DNA of 64,000 nt. Source: JAAYUD01 sp963676865 (GTDB lineage Bacteria > Bacteroidota > Bacteroidia > Bacteroidales > Bacteroidaceae). The position numbers and the translations under genes are program-made. Shown here piece after piece: positions 7,803 through 14,193 of the stretch; the stretch's first letter is position 1, and every line of letters starts with the position of its first letter. The DNA lies in the NCBI GenBank assembly GCA_963676865.2, contig CAXXSS010000004.1, positions 1 through 64,000 on the forward strand, in the 5' to 3' direction. The notes beneath the pieces are model-generated. The model saw only the letters and a program-made list of their open reading frames with translations. It ran no database searches and had not been told where the DNA came from.

Positions 7803-8330
7803 CTTATTAATATTAAATGGCTAATTTCAGGTAATGGAAATATGTTAATTAGTAAAAAATATCCAGCTTATGAGCCGAATATTAATATGGTATGCGAAGA
7901 AGATATACCTCACGCAAAAAAATCCGCTAATGAACAAGAAGGCATACCACTTATACCAGAAAGTGCAATGGCAGGTACTCTTAATGGAGAAATAACCGTC
8001 TTTGATTATGAATGTGAACGGTATGTTATACCGGTATTTAAAGGAGCCGATTTTTTAATCAGTGTTAAAGGTACCAGTATGTATCCTAAATATAGTCCTG
8101 GTGACATTGTGGCATGTAAACGTGTATCACTTAGTGATTTATTTTTTCAATGGGGAAAAGTATATGTTCTCGATACTTGCCAGGGCGCCCTGATAAAACG
8201 TATTAATCCGGGAACGGAAAAAGATAAAATTAAAATAGTAAGTGAAAACAAAAAATATAGTCCATTTGAACTAAGTATATCAGACATCCATTCCGTTGCA
8301 TTAGTAATAGGAGTTGTCAGGCTCGAATAA
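7602..8330 (+). CDS. LexA-like S24 phage repressor
   Basis: 242 residues. An N-terminal helix-turn-helix domain (about 10-85: ISERISEMMKFLNDNPNSFA, then SQTIYDILSCKSAP) is followed by a peptidase S24 domain. The catalytic serine is S159 in KGTSMYPKYSPGD and the lysine K199 in GALIKRI. A plausible self-cleavage site A124-G125 (SAMAG) lies 34 residues before the serine, the spacing of LexA. The protein therefore looks able to self-cleave in response to RecA filaments, making the prophage SOS-inducible. It is the only rightward gene of the control region and faces the early operon. Confidence 0.9.
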   Translation: MNKEKEIKNTEISERISEMMKFLNDNPNSFAKKLGYNRSQTIYDILSCKSAPSHDFYSKFLNSEYSELINIKWLISGNGNMLISKKYPAYEPNINMVCEEDIPHAKKSANEQEGIPLIPESAMAGTLNGEITVFDYECERYVIPVFKGADFLISVKGTSMYPKYSPGDIVACKRVSLSDLFFQWGKVYVLDTCQGALIKRINPGTEKDKIKIVSENKKYSPFELSISDIHSVALVIGVVRLE

Positions 8331-8360
8331 TATATTTATTAACCATATAAATACTATCAA

Positions 8361-8684
8361 ATGATACATAAATATGAATACAACAATATGTTTTTAAATG
8401 AAAGCGAAATGGACCTTCATGATAAAAACTCGGAAATATATAATGAGCTGGATTATTTGTCTAAAAAATATCAATGCGAAATAACCGTTATTCACTTTGT
8501 TTCTGCTCATTCAAGAAATTACGACCAAATGTATGCAGATTTTGAGCTTCGGTGTGATAAAGAGATAGTTCGCTCCATATTGGGTGGGATATATTCAAGA
8601 CGCTATTTGGTTCCCATGATATTCCATAAGGACCTTTTGGATATAGAGGAGATAAAACGGGATTTTTTTTCCAGTCGGCGCTAA
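8361..8684 (+). CDS. Possible small phage protein beside the repressor
   Basis: 107 residues, 30 bases after the repressor and in the same direction. The first 40 codons lie outside any opposing frame and read like protein (SEIYNELDYLSKKYQCEITV). The last 66 codons overlap the minus-strand frame 8488-8880. No family recognised. Either both are real and converge, or one is an artefact; I slightly prefer both. Confidence 0.4.
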   Translation: MIHKYEYNNMFLNESEMDLHDKNSEIYNELDYLSKKYQCEITVIHFVSAHSRNYDQMYADFELRCDKEIVRSILGGIYSRRYLVPMIFHKDLLDIEEIKRDFFSSRR

Positions 8685-8880
8685 CAATATGGCTAATTAC
8701 GCGTAAAATACTAAACCATTCTGTATTATCCATTTCATCCTTATTAAATATCAATGGGGTTTCAATGGTATTGGAATAATTTTGAATTGGCCATTGGGGT
8801 ATTATGCCATTCCTAACTATTTTTATCGGTGTCCCATCCTCATCGATAATATCAACTATAATTCTAAGTCTTTTACTCAT
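8488..8880 (-). CDS. Possible small phage protein, converging on the repressor unit
   Basis: I start this at 8880 (MSKRLRIIVDIIDEDGTP), giving 130 residues; nine more codons upstream are hydrophobic and AT-rich and probably not coding. The product looks like a folded protein, with strands in IIVDIIDEDGTPIKIV and tryptophans spread through it (PQWPIQN, EWFSIL, ADWKKN, PIWSEL). No family recognised. Its 3' half overlaps the rightward frame 8361-8684. Confidence 0.5.
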   Translation of the reverse strand: MSKRLRIIVDIIDEDGTPIKIVRNGIIPQWPIQNYSNTIETPLIFNKDEMDNTEWFSILRVISHIVSADWKKNPVLSPLYPKGPYGISWEPNSVLNISHPIWSELSLYHTEAQNLHTFGRNFLNEQKQSE

Positions 8881-9095
8881 AATAATGATAATTAATAACA
8901 CACGCACACTTTTAATTGACTAATACAATACAAAAATAATATAATATTCGTAATATCAACTATTTACATAAATATTTTAATGTAAAAGAACAAGAAAAAA
9001 GTGTCAAAATATGCCATTTATAAGCTGTTTTTATGCCAAAAATAGCCTAATTTTGACATAATATATACGATATAGATTAACAAAACACCAAAAAA

Positions 9096-9185
9096 TGCAC
9101 ACCCAAATGCACACCCAAACACTACGTTTCGTTTTATAACACATAAAAATGCACACCCAAACGCACACCCAAACGCACACCCAAA
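9096..9185. repeat. Five 12-bp tandem repeats in two clusters
   Basis: The unit TGCACACCCAAA occurs twice at 9096-9119. After a 30-base gap it occurs three times at 9150-9185, the last two starting CG in place of TG. Both clusters are preceded by a run of A. They lie within the non-coding end of the prophage (8881-9295). Translated, they give a meaningless VWVC repeat, so they act as DNA. They could bind transposase, repressor or a host factor. Confidence 0.85.
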
Positions 9186-9295
9186 CATAAAAACAGGGTA
9201 AAATAGCTACTTGTGAAAGGTTTAAAAACAGATAAACGGCTACGCAATCGTTCAAATCAATTGCAATAGCCGTTCAAATGTATTTTAATGGTGTT

Positions 9296-9508
9296 TTAAA
9301 CCTTTTTTGTAGACCTTATCAGGTGCGATTGTATGATCAATGCACGCTTGGTCACTATAGGGCTTCCGTCCGCTAATCCTGCGTGTAATAGCCTACTTTT
9401 TGCCATTCCTACCTCTTCTTCTGTCAGCTTAGTATAAATTGCTGATATACTCCCGAAATAGTAATTTTTCTTATTTGTGATCAGATGAACATGTATAACC
9501 TTTGTCAT
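9296..9508 (-). CDS. Small phage protein of the terminal region
   Basis: 70 residues from the start at 9508 (MTKVIHVHLI); an in-frame ATG 33 bases upstream is possible but adds an atypical segment. The motif YYFGSISAIYTKLTEEEVG and the end SHLIRS resemble a small uncharacterised Bacteroidetes phage family that begins VYHIHL and contains YYFGSISAIY. It lies outside the repressor, near the phage end, where Mu-like elements often carry accessory genes. Function unknown. Confidence 0.6.
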   Translation of the reverse strand: MTKVIHVHLITNKKNYYFGSISAIYTKLTEEEVGMAKSRLLHAGLADGSPIVTKRALIIQSHLIRSTKKV

Positions 9509-9589
9509 ATTATCCAGTATTATTTTATGCAAATATACCAAATAATTACTATATGGAGCTTTTATAAATTAATTATTTTATAAAAAGAT

Positions 9590-9917
9590 GATAGATCGAT
9601 CGACGATAGAGCGATAGAGCGATTGATCGAATGATGACAGGACGCCAGCGAATGATAAGGATATTCATTGTTCGGCTGATGTGCGGACTTATTGAGCTAT
9701 TTGAATGTTATTGTTTATAAATCGTGCTGGTGATGTTAACTGATCTGCTCAAACAGTGTTCAAATAAACGTCCAATGTAAACCGAATGTAAACCAATGAC
9801 AACGTTTCGTTTTTGTTTGTGCTCATGCTGCATTATCCCGCAACTTGCTTATAATCAACTGATCGCTATCAATTTTGCGCTTATCCATTTTTATGCATTT
9901 CGTTTTACCCCCCTTAA
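9590..9917. other. Non-coding phage terminus with repeated motifs
   Basis: No convincing gene. Contains GATAGAGC twice in tandem (9605-9620) within a run of GATNGANC-like 8-mers, ATGTAAACC twice (near 9776-9793), and CGTTTCGTTTT at 9803-9813 with a variant ATTTCGTTTT at 9897-9906. A further exact copy of CGTTTCGTTTT is at 9125-9135. Repeated sites at a Mu-like end are expected for transposase binding; the assignment is inference. Confidence 0.45.
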
Positions 9918-10217
9918 TTATACGATCGTTGGAGCCCAGAAAACCCAAATGCAAAGTTTAAAGCTATCACCGATTTTACCACTACTTATGCTACTAGCCG
10001 TTTCATCCAAGACGAAAACACGTTGAAGTGTAGTTCGTTGTCACTCAACTACGAGGTGCCTGCTGAATGGATGAAAAAAATAGGAGTTCCATTGCAATAC
10101 CTTTCTATTGGAGGATATGCCGAGGATTTATTCTATTTGTCGACAATTAAACAAGAACGTGGTACCAGTTATCCGTATGCTCGTTCCTTTACTTTTTCGT
10201 TGACAGCGCGTTTCTAA
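9918..10217 (+). pseudogene. susC: susC 3' remnant, gene interrupted by the prophage
   Basis: The in-frame sequence from 9918 reads LYDRWSPENPNAKFKAITDF and ends TSYPYARSFTFSLTARF followed by TAA. This is the C-terminus of a SusC/RagA-type TonB-dependent receptor: the WSPENPNAKF segment near the end of the barrel and the final aromatic strand ending in F. Only about 99 of roughly 1000 residues remain; an in-frame stop sits directly before and no receptor sequence is found further upstream. susD follows 18 bases later, so the operon order is intact. The 5' part is expected beyond the prophage, left of the window. Confidence 0.85.
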
Positions 10218-10235
10218 TTAAAAAACTTAGGCATT

Positions 10236-11720
10236 ATGAAATATACATGTATTTTTCTGTTTTCAGCGTTGATATTATTAGGCAGTTGTAGCGACTGGCT
10301 TGATGTGAATCCCGTTACCGAGATTCGAGAATCAAAACTTTATTCTTCTGAAGAAGGTTATAAAGAAACACTTAATGGTGTCTATATTTTGTTGGGCAAG
10401 AAAGAACTTTACGGTAAAACTGTATCGATGTACATTCCCGAAATGATTGTACATACTTGGACTGTTCCAACCGAAGCGACTGATCCTACGGGATATTATC
10501 TTTCGAAGTTCGATTATGCGAATAGCAATGTGGAATCGGCTATTGATGATATGTGGAGCAAATATTACACAGTTATCGCTCAGATAAATGATATTCTCAA
10601 AAATATCAATAGTTCTAGTGTCAGTTTCAATAATGGCAATAAAGAACTTATCGAAGGCGAATGCTATGGCTTGCGTGCATTTTTGCACCTCGACCTGCTT
10701 CGTTTATTTGGCCCTATTCCCAATAATGCTACAGGTTCGGCTAAATGTATCCCCTATGTCACCGAATTTACTACTGACGCTACGAAGCTTACTTCGTCGA
10801 CTTATGATGAAGTGGTGAAGGGTATCGAATCTGATTTAAATAAATCTGAAGAATTTCTTGCAACGTCTGATCCCGCGGTTACGACAACTTCTTGTCTTGA
10901 TGTTTCTTCTTCGTCTTCTATTTCGACTGTTTCCGATTCTTGGCAGTATTATCGTCAGTTGCGTTTCAATTATTTTGCCGCTTTGGCTACTAAGGCTCGT
11001 TTTTATTATTGGATAGGGCAGCCAGATAAAGCCGTTGAATATGCAAAGAAGGTTGTTGCTGCTACTGACAAATCTGGTAATAAAGAATTTGCTCTTTGTG
11101 ATGAAGCCTATTTTGCAGCCCATTCCAACGCCAATCTTAATATGAAGATGGAGCATATCTTTGGTGTCTATAATTCGAATTTCATCAATGATGTGTATAC
11201 TCCTTATTATGCGAATTACAATCATATCTTTACTCAAGATTTAACGTCTATAGGCACTTGTTATGAATCGTCACTTTATCCTGACGATATTCGTAATAAA
11301 GGTACCCGATATTGGGCGGAAAAAGAAGATGCTAATTCTATGGGGAAGAGTATCCATTATTATAAATATGATTATAATGGTTCTTATTATGGTCAATATA
11401 CGGTGCCTTGCATCCGTTTGAGCGAGATGTATTTTATTATCTTCGAAGACGCAAGTATTATTGATATGACAAGCTATTTCAAAACATGGCGTCTGTCACG
11501 GGGTCTTGATAGTTCTATCGACAATACGCTGACCACCTCGAGCGCGGTGCTCAGCCGTATGGAAAAGGAGTGGCGTAAGGAATTTATGGGCGAAGGACAG
11601 ATGTTCTATTTTTATAAAAAACATGCGTATGAGGCTCTTACTTGGCCCACTACTATAACGTTGCCTTCTTTAAATAGTTATATTATTCCGATACCTAAAT
11701 CTCAAACATCATTCGAATAA
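10236..11720 (+). CDS. susD: SusD/RagB family nutrient-binding lipoprotein
   Basis: 494 residues. The signal peptide ends in a lipobox (LLGSC, C18), so the protein is anchored to the outer membrane and exported to the surface. SDWLDVNPVTEI after the cysteine and ETLNGVYILLGKKELYG are typical of the SusD N-terminus; helical TPR-like repeats follow (FAALATKARFYYWIGQPDKA) and a C-terminal EWRKEFMGEGQMFYFYK. SusD proteins bind glycans or other ligands and form the lid of the SusC transporter. Since its partner susC is broken here, import through this pair is probably lost. Expression may also be cut off from its promoter. Confidence 0.95.
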   Translation: MKYTCIFLFSALILLGSCSDWLDVNPVTEIRESKLYSSEEGYKETLNGVYILLGKKELYGKTVSMYIPEMIVHTWTVPTEATDPTGYYLSKFDYANSNVESAIDDMWSKYYTVIAQINDILKNINSSSVSFNNGNKELIEGECYGLRAFLHLDLLRLFGPIPNNATGSAKCIPYVTEFTTDATKLTSSTYDEVVKGIESDLNKSEEFLATSDPAVTTTSCLDVSSSSSISTVSDSWQYYRQLRFNYFAALATKARFYYWIGQPDKAVEYAKKVVAATDKSGNKEFALCDEAYFAAHSNANLNMKMEHIFGVYNSNFINDVYTPYYANYNHIFTQDLTSIGTCYESSLYPDDIRNKGTRYWAEKEDANSMGKSIHYYKYDYNGSYYGQYTVPCIRLSEMYFIIFEDASIIDMTSYFKTWRLSRGLDSSIDNTLTTSSAVLSRMEKEWRKEFMGEGQMFYFYKKHAYEALTWPTTITLPSLNSYIIPIPKSQTSFE

Positions 11721-11722
11721 AA

Positions 11723-12448
11723 ATGAAAAAATATATATTTCTTTTATTAAGTTTGGTCGCTATGAGCTCTTGTTCGCAGCAAGATTCTTTGGCTTACGAA
11801 GATAATCCTGCCATTTATATTGACAGCAATGATATCGATTATTCATTTTTCTATGCCCAATCGGCCAACTTGATGTCAGATGTCTATGTTACGATTCATG
11901 CAATGGGCAATCCTTCCAATACAGATCGGGCTTTTAGCATGGAACAAACGAACACGAATGCTACGGATGCTGCTCAGGCTGATGTACACTATTTGTCGCT
12001 TTCTTCCGACGAGATGAAGAAACGAATGGTGATGCCTGCCGGAAAGAATGAAATGAAGCTTGCGATTACCTTGCTAAAAGATGCTTCGCTTGATTTAAAA
12101 ACGGTGAAGCTGACTTTGAAAGTAGATGACAACGATAACTTTAAAGTAGGCGTTATTGAGAAAGATACGATTAATATCATGTTCTCTTCGCAAGCTATCA
12201 AACCTACGAACTGGGATGACTGGTATTATGCTTTTGGCGCATCCTGGGGTAGTGTGAAGATGCGTTTTATTATTGATAATACAGGTATTACCAATTTCGA
12301 TACAGTGCCTACTGATACTTACTATCTGGTATATCTTAATGATAAGCTTAAGCAGAAGCTCTACGAATACAATGCCGCTCATCCTGGTGCTCCACTTGCC
12401 GAGGCTGACGGTACTTTAGTTGAATTAGAAAATCCTTATAGACCATGA
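11723..12448 (+). CDS. DUF4843 lipoprotein of the Sus-like locus
   Basis: 241 residues with a lipoprotein signal (MSSCS, C17). It matches the DUF4843 family: an N-terminal beta domain (NPAIYIDSNDIDYSF), a middle LPAGK-like segment (MVMPAGKNEMKLAITLL) and the C-terminal WDDWYYAFGASWGSVKMRFI. DUF4843 proteins follow SusC/SusD in many loci and are presumed surface ligand-binding or assembly lipoproteins. Two bases separate it from susD, and its stop overlaps the next start (ATGA), so the three lipoprotein genes form one operon. Confidence 0.85.
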   Translation: MKKYIFLLLSLVAMSSCSQQDSLAYEDNPAIYIDSNDIDYSFFYAQSANLMSDVYVTIHAMGNPSNTDRAFSMEQTNTNATDAAQADVHYLSLSSDEMKKRMVMPAGKNEMKLAITLLKDASLDLKTVKLTLKVDDNDNFKVGVIEKDTINIMFSSQAIKPTNWDDWYYAFGASWGSVKMRFIIDNTGITNFDTVPTDTYYLVYLNDKLKQKLYEYNAAHPGAPLAEADGTLVELENPYRP

Positions 12449-13929
12449 AAATATCGTTTCATACATTGATTGCGAGTAGCGCTATATTGCTCTCTTTTGC
12501 CGCTTGCTCCAACGACAAAGGTAATTATGATTATGTGTCCGAAAATGAGTTGATGCCAGTAGAAATAATTACTATGGATAGTGTCAGCATTAAAGCAAAC
12601 TCTTTGCTTGCCATCACCCCAACGGTGAAGAATGACGATAAATCACGTTATAAATATACGTGGTACACCATTGCCAAGGCTTGGCCTTACAAGCGTGATA
12701 CGCTTTCTACCGAACACGACTTATCACTTAATTGTAATTTGAATGTCGGTGAGTATACCTTATATTATCAGGTGAAAGATTCGTTGAAAGACATTTATAA
12801 ATATGTTTCGACTCCTCTCACCGTGACTGCTACCGACATCAATTCAGGATGGTATGTGATGAAAGAACAAAATGGTACCACCGATGTCAATTACTATCCG
12901 ATGACTGGTACGATACGCACTAACCTTCTTGCCGATGTAATGGGGGTCTCTCCTTTAATAGGTTCTCCTGTAGGTATGGTCTATGGTGCTTCGTGCTATA
13001 ATCAGGAGGTGACCAATCAGGACGGTTCGGCGACGATGCTCTATGGCCAATCGATATTCCATCTCGTATCTACAAAAGATATGCTCACACTTAATGTTAG
13101 CGATATGAGTGTGTTCAAAAAACTTTCTGAAGAATTCTACGAGACACCGTCGACTATCAACTTTCAGGCTATCGCCATTGATCAATTTCGAACACAGTCC
13201 TTGATTAATAACGGGCAAATGCACGATTTATTGTCAGGAGCGGGAGTTGGTAAGTTCAGTTATCAGAAGTCGGGAAACTTTAAGTTTTTTCCACGAATAA
13301 TATCTGGACAATATGATAATTACGTTTACGACCAGAATAGTTCTTCTTTGTATGATTCGGTGATGGGTACAGAATTCTTTCAGTGTGCTGATTTCTCTGG
13401 CTCAACAATCTTTGCCGATAGCAGTTTTGTGATGCTCAATTTTATACCTCGTGTCGAAGGTTCCTATAAGAGTTCGGCTTACGCTGTATTAAAGGGCGGA
13501 TTGAAGGGCAAATATTATGTCGCTGCCATCGGTTTATACAGTAATTATCTTTATCCTGCTCCTACGTTCACCGAAATACCTTCGTCGTGCGGATTACTTT
13601 CAGCCGATGTGATGGCTGCTCCTAAGAGTGCCAGTGTCATTTACTTCGGAAAAGATAATGTGCTGAAAATCTTCAAGCCCTCTTTGGTTACCGAAGAAAC
13701 TCTGAAAACGTTCGATTCGGGTGAGAAAATAGCTTTTATTAAAAATATTTCGGGTACAAATGCCGATAAGACGAAGTTTAATGATTTAGTAGTCATTACC
13801 AATACTTCGACTGGCTACAAGGTCTATCGTTTTCCACTTATGGGTTCGGCCGGCGAGATAGATGTTAGCTCTTCTGCTGTTATGACTGGTACGGGAGCGG
13901 CAAGCTTTATCATGTTTAGGCAAAATTAG
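12445..13929 (+). CDS. PKD-like family surface lipoprotein
   Basis: 494 residues. Lipobox FAACS (C20). The N-terminal third holds an immunoglobulin/PKD-like domain (ITPTVKNDDKSRYKYTWYTI, then GEYTLYYQVKDSLKDIYKYV); the rest resembles a beta-propeller-like sensor with repeated strands. This is the PKD-like lipoprotein that regularly follows DUF4843 in SusCD loci, with a presumed role in binding a protein or glycan ligand. No hydrolase is encoded here, so the substrate is unknown. A strong hairpin terminator follows. Confidence 0.8.
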   Translation: MKISFHTLIASSAILLSFAACSNDKGNYDYVSENELMPVEIITMDSVSIKANSLLAITPTVKNDDKSRYKYTWYTIAKAWPYKRDTLSTEHDLSLNCNLNVGEYTLYYQVKDSLKDIYKYVSTPLTVTATDINSGWYVMKEQNGTTDVNYYPMTGTIRTNLLADVMGVSPLIGSPVGMVYGASCYNQEVTNQDGSATMLYGQSIFHLVSTKDMLTLNVSDMSVFKKLSEEFYETPSTINFQAIAIDQFRTQSLINNGQMHDLLSGAGVGKFSYQKSGNFKFFPRIISGQYDNYVYDQNSSSLYDSVMGTEFFQCADFSGSTIFADSSFVMLNFIPRVEGSYKSSAYAVLKGGLKGKYYVAAIGLYSNYLYPAPTFTEIPSSCGLLSADVMAAPKSASVIYFGKDNVLKIFKPSLVTEETLKTFDSGEKIAFIKNISGTNADKTKFNDLVVITNTSTGYKVYRFPLMGSAGEIDVSSSAVMTGTGAASFIMFRQN

Positions 13930-14004
13930 AGAATATTTTGTGTAAAAGAAGATGTTTTGATTTCTTGCCCTAAGTAAGGATCAATATATTTATATCAGAA
14001 TTGT

Positions 14005-14046
14005 ATAACGAAGAAATGTGTTTGGTAACAACCGTTTCTTCGTTAT
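14005..14046 (+). terminator. Terminator after the Sus-like operon
   Basis: A perfect 12-bp stem (ATAACGAAGAAA at 14005-14016 with TTTCTTCGTTAT at 14035-14046) closes an 18-base loop and is followed by TCTTTT. It lies 76 bases after the PKD-like gene. Confidence 0.8.
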
Positions 14047-14141
14047 TCTTTTAGGCGTATGAGTCATTGTTTGAATGTAGCGAGTGTTTGGTATTATACT
14101 AAATAAATGGAATGAAATATACTATTTCAAAATTAGTTTTG

Positions 14142-14149
14142 TAACTTTG
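14142..14149 (+). promoter_or_regulatory. Candidate -7 element of the pheT promoter
   Basis: TAACTTTG matches TAnnTTTG, 45 bases before the pheT start. No clear TTTG is found at the -33 position, so the call rests on the -7 box and spacing. Confidence 0.45.
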
Positions 14150-14193
14150 CAAGTCAAAAATAAGAAAAATAAATAACGTTATATAAATAAAAC

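Larger units (their letters stand above)
1..9917 (-). mobile_element. Mu-like transposable prophage, repressor-proximal end (partial)
   Basis: A block of leftward phage early genes contains a MuA-like DDE transposase, a MuB-like ATPase, a GemA-like protein and a DUF3164 protein, opposed by a rightward S24 repressor. The order repressor, HTH regulator, transposase, ATPase is that of the left end of phage Mu, so the element lies in reverse and its c-end is on the right. Late genes and the other end are outside the window. The right boundary is inferred: SusC coding sequence resumes at 9918 and no SusC sequence is found upstream in any frame. The exact terminal base is uncertain; the nearest canonical CA end is at 9896-9897. 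No target duplication can be checked. Confidence 0.85.

Noticed and set aside
9031..9255. 74-codon minus-strand frame with VWVCVWVC repeats
   Set aside because: The frame exists only because the 12-bp DNA repeats lack stops; the product is a repeat artefact with no protein character.
9590..9640. Possible CRISPR-like array of GATNGANC words
   Set aside because: Units are only 8 bases, have no spacers, and no cas gene is in the window; better explained as low-complexity phage-end sequence.
1..9917. Diversity-generating retroelement expected in some Bacteroides Mu-like phages
   Set aside because: No reverse transcriptase or template/variable repeat is visible here; if present it would be in the late region outside the window.
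9796..10026. 76-codon plus-strand frame across the phage-susC junction
   Set aside because: The SusC remnant is in another frame; this one mixes phage-end and antiphase SusC sequence.
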